Assembly (NCBI GenBank): GCA_047495785.1
Contig: JBLDXI010000009.1
Coordinates: 3,968,001-4,032,000, forward strand
DNA from: Lepidodermella squamata
Taxonomy: Eukaryota > Gastrotricha
Length of the DNA stretch: 64,000 bases
Reading direction: 5' to 3'
The notes under the pieces are model-generated. The model saw only the letters and a program-made list of their open reading frames with translations, was not told the DNA's origin and made no database searches. Both the position numbers and the translations under genes were made by a program. The first letter of the stretch is position 1, and each line of letters starts with the position of its first letter. Positions 10,836-22,180 of this stretch are shown piece after piece.

Positions 10836-10960
10836 TTTCGTGACAGCCGTAAATTCTATGATAAATAAATGTCTAACCTGTAAACCAGCTGTCCGTTTTA
10901 ACGACGAGATAAAAGCGTAAGGCCACACAAAACTTTTCTGCCCTGGTGTGGTTACCGCAA
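10836..10960 (+). promoter_or_regulatory. Duplicated upstream block of GST-5 with GATA-type site
   Basis: This roughly 120-bp block recurs at 11896-12010 upstream of GST-6. Shared words are tttcgtgacagc, gacgagataaaagcgt and tctgccctggtgt in the same order and similar spacing. The AGATAA core matches the WGATAR site of GATA factors, which drive gut expression in many invertebrates. It ends about 45 bp before the GST-5 start codon. A regulatory role is inferred from conservation between spacers. Confidence 0.55.
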
Positions 10961-11004
10961 GCATTCGCAGTATTTGAAATAAGAAAAAGTTTACGGAAAT
11001 TATC

Positions 11005-11672
11005 ATGCCAAATTTCAAGCTGTTTTACTTCAATGTGAGAGTCTCAGTCAGTGAAATTTGTTCGTCTGTTGCTAATAAAACTTTTTCAAGGGTCGCGGCC
11101 GCGCGGAGCTATCCCGCCTGATTTTCAACTATGCCGAAATTCCCTTCGACGACGTTCGTCTGGATTTTGAACAGTGGCGTATCTTAAGAGATTCTGGCAC
11201 TTTCCCAAGCAACCAACTACCATCCCTGGAGGTCGATGGCGAGCGGTTTGGACAAAGTCTTGCGATTGCACGCTACTTGGCGAACGTTAGCGGATTGGCT
11301 GGCAGTTGCATACTAGATCAGTTGAGAATAGACAGTATTGTTCATTCAATATACGACTTACTGGACAAAGTTCTCGATTATCAGTTTCACACTCCGAAGG
11401 AAGAAGGCAAGAAATTGTTGTGGGCCGAAATATCAAACACTATTGCTCCACGGGTGTTTGAGAACTTGGATAATGCGCTGTCTGGGGACTACTTCCTAGG
11501 TGACAATATCACTTGGGCAGATTTGGCGTTTCTAGACGCTTGTGATTACTTCGACACTACGAAGGTTACTCTGTTAATGGTACCATTCCCGCGCCTTGTG
11601 AAGCTACGAGACGACGTGAAGAGCAATCCGAATATTGCTGCCTACCTGGCTAAACGCCCGCAAACGTGGTAG
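11005..11672 (+). CDS. Sigma-class glutathione S-transferase, copy 5 (second intron lost)
   Basis: Exons 11005-11034 and 11091-11672 give 203 residues starting MPNFKLFYFN, with Tyr8 kept and Phe at 4 and 7. The reading frame runs through the position where every other copy has its second intron (…ANVSGLAGSC), so that intron has been removed precisely. The N-terminal domain is the most divergent of the array (DFEQWRILRDSG in place of the EWPKAK segment), and the C-terminal helices carry changes such as LLMVPFPRLVKL. ITWADLAFLDACDYFD is intact. AATAAA is at 11751-11756. Probably functional, with an altered substrate pocket. Confidence 0.9.
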
Positions 11673-12345
11673 GCAGGGAGAAGTTTCGCGATGGCCTAAA
11701 AATATATACCTATTAATCTATTTAGAAACCTTTCTTCAAACCATGATTCGAATAAAATTATGCATTTGATTCAATAGGATCATGCAATTTTTTTCATTTG
11801 TTCTGATCTTCTTGTGGCTCATCGGCTCTGTGTCGCTCTGTGGCGTCATGAAAAGCGAAGTTTCGGGGCAGCAAATGTATATTGTGTCCGGATTCTTTCG
11901 TGACAGCTGGTCCTGTTAACCGACTGTCTGGTTTCAAGGACGAGATAAAAGCGTCAAGCCGCAATTCTGTTGAGCGCTCTAAATTGCTCTGCCCTGGTGT
12001 CGGTACCGCAGATTATATTCAATTTGTTCTGATCTTCTCACAGCTCGGCTCTGTGTCGGCTCCATGAACCATAATAAACGATAGGAAAGTTCATAGCATG
12101 AGCCGCTGTTTGCTGAGAATAAGCTGAAATAATGAGATAAAAAGCCATACATGAAATAATTTCGATGTAGTAATTGTGTCCTGATAAAAGCTGATAAGCA
12201 TGCAGTAATCTGACGACGGTGGTTTGAGGTATGAGGAGGTCGAAACTGGCGGGGCTGTACAAATGATAAGCGCTCAATGCTCGGACGAACTTTTCATTCT
12301 TACCACACCACTGTTTTATATCGCATCAACCACTCGGAATAGAGA
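11673..12345. other. Spacer between GST-5 and GST-6
   Basis: It holds the GST-5 poly(A) signal, the second copy of the GATA-containing block (11896-12010) and a further GAGATAAAA near 12138-12146. No coding exon is recognised. Confidence 0.5.
11896..12010 (+). promoter_or_regulatory. Duplicated upstream block of GST-6 with GATA-type site
   Basis: Second copy of the block at 10836-10960, keeping tttcgtgacagc, gacgagataaaagcgt and ctctgccctggtgt. It lies about 335 bp before the GST-6 start codon, farther than in GST-5. Sequence between the shared words has diverged more than the words themselves, which suggests constraint on them. Confidence 0.5.
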
Positions 12346-13076
12346 ATGCCCAACTACAAGCTGTACTATTTCAATGTACGTACTAAATGTCCAGATGTTC
12401 TCCAAACATTCAATTTCCCATTTTAGGGCCGTGGTCGCGCTGAGCTAATCCGCATGATCTTCAACTACGCGGGTGTTCCTTTCGAAGATATCCGATACGA
12501 CCACGACAGTGAGTGGCCAGCAGTTAAAGCTTCTGGAAAATTCCCTGCAAACCAGCTGCCAGCTCTTGAGATTGATGACAAGCTTCACGGTCAAAGCTTG
12601 GCGATAGCTCGCTACTTGGCAAATCTTAATGGTAATAACAATTATTGTTTTCCATCGCTCTGAAATGCGATTTTCCGCAATTTGAATTTCTAGGACTGGC
12701 TGGTAATGACTTGTTGGAGAAAATGAAGGCTGACGGTGTGATTTCCTCACTATATGACCTCGTCGAAAAAGTCCTTGATTTGATGTTCCACTGCACGAAC
12801 GAGGATGAAAAGAAAGCTGTCTGGGAAAACATTTCTAAGAAGTTTGCCCCCCGAGTTTTCGAGAACTTGGACAAGTCATTGGGTGGTAACTACTTCCTTG
12901 GTGATCACGTTTCCTGGGCTGACTTGGCGTTCTTGGATGCCTGCGACTACTTTGACATGACCAATGTTACGCCTTTCATGGAGAAATTCCCAAGGCTTGT
13001 TGAGCTGCGCAATAGGCTGAAGAACGACGCCAAGATTTCGGGCTATCTAGCTAAGCGACCCGCTACAGCGTGGTAA
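12346..13076 (+). CDS. Sigma-class glutathione S-transferase, copy 6
   Basis: Exons 12346-12375, 12427-12631 and 12694-13076 give a 205-residue protein starting MPNYKLYYFN, with Tyr8, QSLAIARYLA and VSWADLAFLDACDYFD. The C-terminal half (LVEKVLDLMFHCTNEDEKKAVWENISKKF) is closest to copies 5 and 7, which share the DYFD motif. Copies 5-7 therefore look like one branch and copies 1-4 another. AATAAA is at 13191-13196. Confidence 0.93.
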
Positions 13077-14257
13077 AGCCGAACTGTTATATGGAACAAA
13101 ACAAGTACCATAGCAGTTTAGGACATGTCATACAAAATTCCAATAATAATCTACGTTAATATATTTGCGGTGATTTAGAACAATGAAATGAATAAAATAA
13201 ATATCTTGGCTCTAGGTGTGATTCAGGATCCGTACATTGCTGTTAAGTAAATATTTGTAAGAACTAAGAACGCGAGAGTCTTATTTGCTTGTTTTGATTA
13301 GATGGGCTGAATTTGACTCTCCGAAGATATTTCAGAAGGATGGCAGAACAATCTCAAAGCAAGCTTCGATTCGCTTTGCCAACAATAATTAATACAAGGC
13401 TTAAATAAATGTCACAGCAGGTGTAGTTGAATTATCAAGCCCCAGAAGTATGAAGTTTAAACTTAGCTGAACTTAGTTATAAGCAATTAAACTTGGCTGG
13501 AGCCAAGAAGCTCAGCTTCAAAAAAATGGGACGTGCCGTATGAAAAGGGCCCATAGGTATTTAAGCTAGATAAGAATTAAAAAAAAATTGATTGTTCTAG
13601 CATTTACAAGTGCGTAGTCACCCCAGTTTGCGTGACAGAGCAAAAACTATAAGGTCCCTTTTCATACGGCACGTCTCGAAAAAATTCCCTGATTTTCATT
13701 ACGGAATGAACACTGATAGCCAGAAGAATGATATGTGAATAGGTCAAGAATGCGGTTTTTTGCGATTACAAACATGTTAGGAGGTCAAAAATTGATCAAT
13801 TTTACACTTTTTTCTGCCATCGTATAGCTAAGTATAGAACGCAAAAAGCTAGTACAAATATTACTATACGCAAAACATAATATAGAGAATATACGATGCA
13901 ATATAATGCTTGTTAGTGCGAGCAAATATACTGATGTCTGGAGGTGTGCAATGTTATATATGGTGAAGCGGTCAAAACAGAACCAGCTGAGACAGCGCTA
14001 TTTTACTACTACGACGCGAAATCCTATATAAGCGCAACGAGAACCCGCCGGCATTTACTGGCGGCAAATACTCAAATAATTTGCAGAAGCTAGGTGCCAA
14101 ATATTGAATCGGCTTCAAAGCTCGTAGTATTCTCAAACCTCCAGCATCCATAAAATATTCATGTCAATAATTCACCTCTGATATCTTGCAAATTATATAC
14201 CTATATTAGAGCTATTTTAAATTTCAATTGCGTAATTTCATTTCAAATCGGATAATC
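13077..14257. other. Spacer between GST-6 and GST-7
   Basis: No gene is seen. It contains the GST-6 poly(A) signal and a 20-bp-arm inverted repeat (13530-13675). The remainder is AT-rich and unassigned. Confidence 0.45.
13530..13675. repeat. 146-bp foldback element with 20-bp perfect arms
   Basis: Arms at 13530-13549 (gacgtgccgtatgaaaaggg) and 13656-13675 are exact reverse complements around a 106-bp core. No target duplication was recognised. It is one of several unrelated foldback elements in this array. Confidence 0.7.
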
Positions 14258-14984
14258 ATGCCGAACTACAAGTTTTATTACTTCACCGTGAGTTGAATTG
14301 TCCCGATTAATTATTTAATTCGTTAAATGGAATTATTTGCAGGGGAAAGGCCGCGGCGAATTCATCCGCCTTCTCTTCAACTATGCTGGCGTTAAATTCG
14401 AAGACGTGCGTTTTACCCCCGAGGAATGGCCAGCCAAGAAAGCGTCTGGCGAATTCCCTGCCAACGTGCTGCCAGCTCTGGAAATCGATGGAAAGAAATA
14501 TGGTCAAAGCCTAGCCATCGCTCGTTACGTTGCAAGCGAAAATGGTAATATTCTGAAAAGTGATTCATGATTGAAGTCATTCCTTGTTTTCATATATTAT
14601 TAAGGGCTGATCGGAAAAACCGGTATTGAACAGTTGAAGGCAGACATCGTTGTTCAAACCGTCAACGACTTATTCAGCAGAGCACTCGATATCCTGTTCC
14701 ACTGCACGAGTGACGAACAAAAGAAAACTGTAACGGAAGAAGTATTGACAACTGTTGCACCTAAGATCCTTCCGGTTTTGGATGGTTTGTTAGATGGCAA
14801 TTTCTTTGCTGGCAATCAAATCACGTGGGCTGATCTGGCATTCTTGGATGCCTGCGATTACTTCGACAGTACTGGCATCACCAAAATCATGGAGAAGTAC
14901 CCGCGCCTCATTGCACATCGCCGCAGGCTGGAGGGCGACCCTAAGATTGCGCATTTTTTAGCGACCAGGATTAATCTGTGGTAG
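14258..14984 (+). CDS. Sigma-class glutathione S-transferase, copy 7
   Basis: Exons 14258-14287, 14343-14544 and 14605-14984 give 203 residues starting MPNYKFYYFT, with Tyr8. The glutathione-site helix reads QSLAIARYVA and exon 3 has ITWADLAFLDACDYFD. The ends differ from the other copies (RGEFIRLLFNYAGVKFE near the start; HFLATRINLW in place of AAYLAKRP at the C-terminus), so this is the most diverged end copy after GST-5. The exon 3 acceptor is attaag|GG. AATAAA at 15217-15222 ends the transcript. Confidence 0.9.
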
Positions 14985-16575
14985 AGATCTTTATTTATTG
15001 ATCTCTTCAATTTTCAACAAAGTACTACTAACTGTATGACTAACTCATCACTCGTTATCATATTGCTTCATATTGTGCGCTTCATATTGTATAGTTACAT
15101 CAGCCCGCTTTTTAGGTAAAAGCGGCTGCAATGCAAAAAAGTAGGAAGAAACTGAAACTGAAATATACTTTATACTTGAGTGAATGTGACAGCTTGCTAG
15201 GTTAATAATTAAGCAAAATAAAAGGATGTGATTTGGAGCAAATTCAAGCGGTCTTATTCATATCTTATACGGAGTGTCATCGATCTTTCATTGCCAATGA
15301 ATTTATAAGGTCCCATGCATAAATTATGCATCCGATATAGACATAACTTGATAGCCATTACGACGCAGTATGCACCTTGCTCAGTGTGTGGATCGGAAAT
15401 TGGAAAGTGTGGAACAGAGCCAATTAGCAGTAGTTTGCGCGCAATTATGTAATGCAATGTGCGCTCTATTCTGTCCTTAACAAAATTGCGGGCTGAATCT
15501 GAATCTGAATCTGAACTTAACATGTCGCTATTTGTTTTACAACAGTTTTAGTAATGAGTTATTTCTTTGAGCCTCGTCTCGAAGTAAAATCCATCAGTTC
15601 ACGGTTTAAATTAACGCACTTTTGCAGAGAATAATATTTGGCAGCCGGTTCCAAGCTGCGCGCAACCGCCTTGTATCAGGCTCGGAAGTTCAAATCATTT
15701 CATTACAACTGCCAACAGCATGGGCAGGTAGACGATGATTTGACGAAAATCTTTCGAAGAAAGTCGTGAATTTGGCATAAATAAAACCTTGGGGAATTTT
15801 ATGGAATACGCAAGGTCATGTTGGAAACGTCTCACTCCCGGAGTATACAGTCCCACAATTCTTGCATCTTTCTGACTAAAAACTGAAAAAAACGTGCTCT
15901 CTCCGAGAACAAACAGCAAAAACAATTTTGTTGGGATGAACGGATAACATGTGCCTTACCCTGGGCCTCCAGCCAGTTAAAATTTTTTAACATCGGACTG
16001 AAGTTCGATGGAAATTGCGAAGTCTCGATGAATATCATGATTCAGCTTTGTATCGTCGGCAAAGAATTTTATGATCGATGTTTTGATCAGCATGTTAACT
16101 TCAGTAGTGAAGATCAGGAAAAGCAACGACCAAACAGAGAGCCTCCAAAAGATATGGTCGACCTCGGCGACGCGATTTTTTTACGGTGCTCTGAAATAGC
16201 GGCCGCACACTAAAGCTGTGATTAAAGAAAGCACTTTTCCACAAATATTAATGTCAGAAAGCCGATGCAATTGGAATAACATCGATATAGGCTATAGTAT
16301 CGGTCTCTATTTCAGTTTTTGTCAGGTATGACGAAACCGGCTATCATAAGGAAAAAATCTATCTCAATTATTTCGATAGCTGATAGATGACAAGCAGGAC
16401 GCAGGGCTTGAATCCTCTTAACAAAAATCTCTGCGTCGCGTGTCGGACTATTCATGAGCTGATCGCATTGATTTGATGCACGAGTTCGGCAAAAATGAGG
16501 TTTTTGCTCATTAAAAGATAATACAAAAACCACGCTTTTCTATCAATCTCCGGCGTCCTGGTTCGTCTCATAATA
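14985..16575. other. Gene-poor stretch after the GST array
   Basis: I found the GST-7 poly(A) signal and scattered short open frames without family resemblance or splice-supported continuation. Nothing else could be supported. Confidence 0.4.
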
Positions 16576-18212
16576 GGCTTTTTCACACTACGGTGAAGTG
16601 AAGAAAATTGAAGCATTTTATTGAGAAAAAAAATTCCCTGTAGTGTGAACACGTGCTCTGGTGATCACAAAAAATTCACCACTACGTTGAAGTTATTATC
16701 TGAGATTGCAAATCGCCATATAAATGAAAAAAATTCATCACCGCAAATCCACGCGATCTGGTTAAAAATCATTTTTTCCTAATAACCAAGTGTGAACATA
16801 TCTAAGTTGAAGTGTTTTTTTTATATTTTTTTTCCGAGCTCGGTAAAGCGCGTGCATCAAATCAATGCAAATTCTTTACCGCACTTATATCCCAGCACGA
16901 GCTGATTGAAGCTGGTGATCTTTTTTCACTTAAACAGCAGTGTGAACGCCAGAAGTTAACTTAGCGACGAGTGGGCAAATGCCTTCTATGCTCTAATAAT
17001 TAAAAGAAAATTAGTATAACCATGGAGCCTGAATATTTGCAAGTAAGAATAAGGCCAGACAACAGTTTTATGCGTGCTTATAGCTGTGCCGAAAACCGAC
17101 AAACCACTAGCTATCGATAGGATTAAATACCTAGGCTCAAAAGAGGTCTGTTTTGCAACGGACATTCTTGAATTTATGATATCAATTATCCATTTATGAG
17201 ACGGGGCTGTACGACACATATGAGCGGAGACTTTTGAGCAATGCGGTCGATTAATCATTCACGAATATGCTGAGACGTTTCAGCGGCGACATTTGCGTAG
17301 TGATTACTTTTCATGTACGATTCAGCAATGGTTCTCTTATATTTAACCCAATCCCAGTCTTTTCGGATTTTTGCTGTTTCATCTCGGTAGCATTTACGCT
17401 GTGACATAAGCATTCACGGCAATTTCACGGCAAGAAAAATTTCCTAGAATTTCAGCCGTACTCGGATAGAGAACAGTGGAATTAACTAAAAGTTTAGTTC
17501 AATTGCATCTACATTTTTACAACTTGAAATTTTCAATAACGTTTGATTGTCCCTTGCTCATTTGCCGCGGCTTAATTCTCACTGATCTTTTGGGCCCGAT
17601 GAATTGTTGCCAAAAATTTGTCAACAATTGTCAAAACTCTAAACAATTCCTGACAGTGTCACTGATAAAATAGGTCACTACTGATTCGACCCTCATTTGC
17701 TAGAACGTCACAGCGCTGGAAAGTCTGACCACCAATATTTATTACTCACTCATGAGTTGATTGCCTTTACTGATCAGCAGTCGAGGGTTATATTAGTTAG
17801 GTATTTGCAATACTAGAAAATTCGGAAAAAAATTATAATAATTAAAAATTGCTTGACCCTGAATAAACCTCACATCTGAAATATAAGGCCCGGTATAACA
17901 GAGACTGGCAAAAAGAACACACTTAGATGAACATTTAGCAATAGATAAATCAATCCCTCCAAGGGCGTGAAATCCCTGGACTGTTTCGATTTACCCCGCC
18001 TATTTACTTGCTTAATATCGATAGAGACAACTAAAACTGGTTCTGGGTTGTATAAATTGCCGTTGCACAGCTTTATGCTATCAAAAAGCCTATTTAGCTT
18101 CAACAGAAGCGTTCACACTACGAAATTTTAACATCACTTCAACGCACTTCAACGAGCACGCGACCGGTTAACGCTTTTTTTACTTCACTTTACCGTAGTG
18201 TGAAAAAGCCTA
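16574..18212. mobile_element. 1,635-bp TA-flanked element with 28-bp terminal inverted repeats
   Basis: The ends 16576-16603 and 18183-18210 are inverted repeats matching at 27 of 28 positions, starting GGCTTTTTCACACTACGG. Both are flanked by TA. Near the ends, sub-terminal copies of agtgtgaac (for example 16644, 16791 and 16939, inverted near 18111) and of acttcaacg recur. A 2-bp TA duplication fits the Tc1/mariner superfamily and its MITEs. No transposase was recognised inside, so it looks non-autonomous. Confidence 0.78.
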
Positions 18213-19207
18213 ATGACAAGAGACAAGAGGTCGAGGGAAAAATTTCCCGGTTTTGAGGGTGCAATTTGACGCGGCTGTAGACATGCCAAAATCCTTTATA
18301 AAAATGCTCTGTATTATTTAAACGTACCATTTTATGTCAAAAATTAAATTATTCACTTTGACCTTCAATTGCGCGCTAAATTCGAAATTCCCGCCGTCTT
18401 GAACCTCGGTCGAGAGGGGTCACAGTTTGCTCGATTAATTCTCTCTTCAGCCACTTCTTCGTTCTTCAGAAGCAGAATGAAGCAGTCCATCCTAGTTAGA
18501 GGGAGGGCTTGATATTGTTTTAAAACATGCTAGAGCTGCATTCCTCTATTTCATATCCTAATAGTTGCTAATTCACCTGCTATCAGGTATCAATGTTTCA
18601 GGTACTTGAGTTGAAATTTTAGAAATTCAATTGACATAAACTTCTCATCGAGCTCTGATGTTCATATGGCTCGCTTATTGTGGTCTACATCATAGCTTAG
18701 TATTCAAACTAGAATTGCAGGCGAGATTTTGGTTACAAACGAGTTTCATTGCTCGCTATCTTCTAGTGGAAACTTGAACGGTTAATTATCTCTACCAGAT
18801 AAGGCAAGGCGACACGTTCGTGCTAAGAGAGTGCATGATTCAACGTCTCGGCGCTTGGTTTCTCGCCCGCGGATAACTGAGACCGTATTTAAGGGCTTTC
18901 CCCATGACACTCTCAATCTGTTATTTTTTATTCGCTCGTTAAATTATTATAGATGAACTTTTCGGGTGGTTATAATTATGAAATTAACGCTTCTATTCTC
19001 TGTTTTAGACAAAGTTCAGCTTGGCTGACTTAACTTTTTTTGCTACATTTGCCCTCAAACACTGCCCCCAGTGGATCGGGCTTTCCTTTACTTGTGTTGA
19101 ATGAAATTGAATTGGACACCTAACAGCGCATACGGTAAGGTTTTGAAATTTGCCATAATTAAGATTGGTCTACATGTTTTTTCAGCACGTTGCAATTTGC
19201 ACAAATC
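18213..19207. other. Region upstream of the polyamine oxidase gene
   Basis: No gene seen. A possible 5' untranslated exon ends at a gtaagg donor near 19134, with a ttttttcag acceptor around 19180-19186 just before the start codon. The rest is unassigned. Confidence 0.4.
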
Positions 19208-21107
19208 ATGGAACATTATGGAACATCGTCTGATATTGTTATTATTGGTGCTGGGGCTGCCGGAGTGAGTCGTTACAATTTGTAAAAGAATATTGTTTCA
19301 CTGGGTTATATTTTTAGATCGGGTGCGCTAAAAAGCTCCTTGAAAACGGATTCACCAATGTAAGGATCTTGGAAGCACGAGATCGCATTGGTGGTCGTAT
19401 TTTCTCGGTACCCTGCGGCGACAAGAGCTTGGATTTCGGAGCACAATGGATAGAAGGCCACGTAAATCATCCTTTGTATCAGATTGCGCTGGTAAGTATT
19501 AGCAAGCTTGGCAATGTAAGCTCAGACCTAGCATTGAATCTTTTCCCAGGAAAACGACCTGATTGAAGATGAAGATGTGCCGTTATCAGACGATAGTTCC
19601 GATGATGCTGAAGATCTAAGCACAACCGGAGAACATCTTGTTGATGCCGATTCAAATCTGTATTTCACCCAAGATGGTCAAGAAATCCCCGATAACATCA
19701 TTTTCTCCATGATGGCGTTCATCGACGTAATTCGTTCTTTTGTTCTGCGATAATAATGAAACGTTTTTCAAAATCAGGACATGGTCAGTGACTTTTGCCC
19801 GCAGCGAAAAAGCTTCTGGCACGATCGAATCAACACATCGTTGAGCGTCGACAAGATTTTCGCTGAGCAGTTCGAACGAGCCCCTCTCGAAGATTCCGAG
19901 CATTCTCTGGTCAAGAAAGGCATCATCGAGTTTTTCAAAAAGCTCGAAGCCATCGAAGTTGCCGAGTCGCTTGACAAAGTCTCGATTGGTCAATACCTTG
20001 ACTACCATCGCTTGCTTGGAAGTCAATGGATTCGACTGAAGAAAAGCTTCACTGCCGTCCTCAACGTGCTGTTACGCGATTTCCCCGAGGTATGCGTCAT
20101 ACCGCCTTGTTAGTCCGATCTTAATTCCGGACTTTTACGACAGGGCATTATTCGATTGAATACTGAAGTAGCCCAGATTGTTGTGGATGAATTCTCCCCC
20201 GATAAACCAGTTGAGCTCTTCCTGAAATCCGGCGAGATCATCAAAACTGACTACTGCATCCTGACCGTCCCGCTGGGTGTCCTGAAAGCCGGATCTATAG
20301 CTTTCGAGCCCGCTCTTCCCGACTGGAAGGTATTTTTTTATTTTGGTTGCTTGTTTATTTAATTATTGCCTTGATTAAGGTGGATGCAATCAGTTCTATC
20401 GGTTTTGGCAACGTCAACAAGATTTTTATCGAGTTTCCACGCGCGTTCTGGCCACGACTCTGTGAGGGTGTTCAACTCATATGGCTAGATAAGCCATTCG
20501 TCCTCGCCTCGCAGAACCACGCCGTCTACAAACGCGTAAGTTATCTGTTGTATTCCGGCGTAGGTGCCGAGTTTTTTTGGCGAAGGTGTCCGGGAAAAAA
20601 TGTGGTTTTCTAATGTTTTTTTCCGTGTTGTTTCACGAACAGGAGGAAGATAAGCTGTGGTATCGCTATATGGTCGGTTTTGACGCGGTGTACAACCACC
20701 CGAAAATGCTACAGGGCTGGTTCTACGGCGACTGGGGCAAGGTCATCGAGTACTTGCCCGACGAGGAGATAATAAACGTGTGCTTCGAGTTGCTGCAGCG
20801 TTTTACACAGAAGCGCAAAGTCCGCCGGCCGGTTCGCGTCTACCGAACGTCGTGGTCTAGCGATAAGTACGCATACGGGTCGTACTCATTTAAGCAAATG
20901 GGCTGTTCGCTCGAGCACTTCCGCGCCCTAGCAGCACCGCTGCCTAGCGAGGCGAATCCGAGGCTGCTGTTCGCCGGCGAGGCGACTCACTCGAAAGAAC
21001 ACGCGTCAGTTCACGGTGCGTACAAAACAGGCGTCCGCGAGGCCTGTCGCGTTATCAACATTAACCGTGAAAATAAAGCCAACTACGAGTGGGCTGATAG
21101 TGAGTGA
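19208..21107 (+). CDS. Flavin-dependent polyamine (spermine-type) oxidase
   Basis: Seven exons (19208-19264, 19318-19491, 19550-19726, 19778-20089, 20144-20329, 20380-20535, 20643-21107) give a 508-residue protein. It would oxidise spermine, spermidine or their acetyl forms with FAD and O2, releasing H2O2 and an aminoaldehyde. Residues 10-19 are the dinucleotide fold IVIIGAGAAG, followed by ILEARDRIGGRI (RxGGR) and FGAQWIEG. The C-terminus has LLFAGEATHSKEHASVHGAYKTGVREACRVI, the second FAD-contact region of the amine oxidase family. The length is typical, and no signal peptide or membrane segment is evident. All six introns are phase 0, so any exon skip keeps the frame. An acidic insert (EDEDVPLSDDSSDDAED) after the first FAD region is lineage-specific. 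Spermine versus acetylpolyamine preference cannot be told. Confidence 0.9.
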
Positions 21108-21742
21108 TTGATTATGATGATGATAATGATGGAAAAAAATAACCCTAACTTCATTTAAACTTCTCTTAAATTATTCGTTTTTACTCATTCTTCGACGCAA
21201 TGTTTCGATTATTTCAGTTATTCATAACTAAATTTATTTCGAATTCTTTCTTCCAAATTTTAATACTTCCAAATGATATTTCTTGACGAAAATTGTCATA
21301 CCCTCCTTGAAAGTCCCCCTCGAATGCATTCCGTTGTTACTGTTCCTTCAAAAAACGAGTCCTCCTAAATTTCCCATTTGAATGCATCCCGTTTTTACTG
21401 CTCAAAAATTCTTTTTCGACATTTTCCAATTTCAAACTCGTGTTCGACCGGCAATTGATATGCCTTGCTTCATGCGACCAACTGATGATTATTCCAAATT
21501 TGAGCGACATTTGCAAATCAATCGTTTTCATTTCTTTTCTTTCTGCATTTCGTCGTTATTTAAAAATTTCTTAAACTTACATCATTCGTTTTTCGTTGAT
21601 GTTTGAGTGCATTTTGTTTGCATTTTTTCTGTTTTTCTTGTGGTTATGAGTTGCTTGATTTATCGCAATATTTCGTTCTTGGGTTATTTGTGTTATCTTC
21701 ATCATTCATGTTATTCAGCAATAAAATAATATTATTCGCTAA
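21108..21742. other. 3' flank of the polyamine oxidase gene
   Basis: AT-rich with an AATAAA at 21720-21725. A short imperfect duplication (gaatgcattccgtt…tactg and gaatgcatcccgttttactg) lies at about 21323-21401. No gene recognised. Confidence 0.35.
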
Positions 21743-22180
21743 ATGTTAAAAAAAATCCGCCTTAAAAGCTGGAAAATAGAAAAATGTGAAATTTCGCCTC
21801 GGAAAGCGATGAAAACTCAAAGTGTTAAACTTTTTCAAGCGGCATTCAAACTAGGTGTTTTCTATCCGTTAAATATTCGCATTATATCTCACGAATTGAA
21901 AGAAAGACAAGCAAATCGAGCAGTGGTGGCTTTGATCAAAATCCGCAAGCTCAGTACTAAAACTCGTAATTGGCACGATGGCAGCCCATTTTACGCGAAA
22001 ATTATCATCGGCGATGGTCAGAAATTCGAAGCTTCCTACAGCACTATTGAGTTCAAGGCTAAGAATGAAATTCGACTTCACTGCCGATTTTTCACGAATT
22101 CGATCGATGAATTGAGGCTGAAACTGAAGTTTGATGAAAATATCGGAAATTTTGGTATTACTCAAAAGTTGAAAATATAA
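21743..22180 (+). CDS. Hypothetical 145-residue ORF, unrecognised
   Basis: A single open frame from an ATG encodes a basic protein with no signal peptide or membrane segment that I recognise. The second half alternates strand-like segments (SPFYAKIIIGDGQKFEASYSTIEFKAKNEIRLHC), which may indicate a beta-rich fold. It follows the oxidase gene on the same strand and could be an independent small gene, an exon of a longer gene, or a decayed sequence. No family is assigned. Confidence 0.25.
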   Translation: MLKKIRLKSWKIEKCEISPRKAMKTQSVKLFQAAFKLGVFYPLNIRIISHELKERQANRAVVALIKIRKLSTKTRNWHDGSPFYAKIIIGDGQKFEASYSTIEFKAKNEIRLHCRFFTNSIDELRLKLKFDENIGNFGITQKLKI

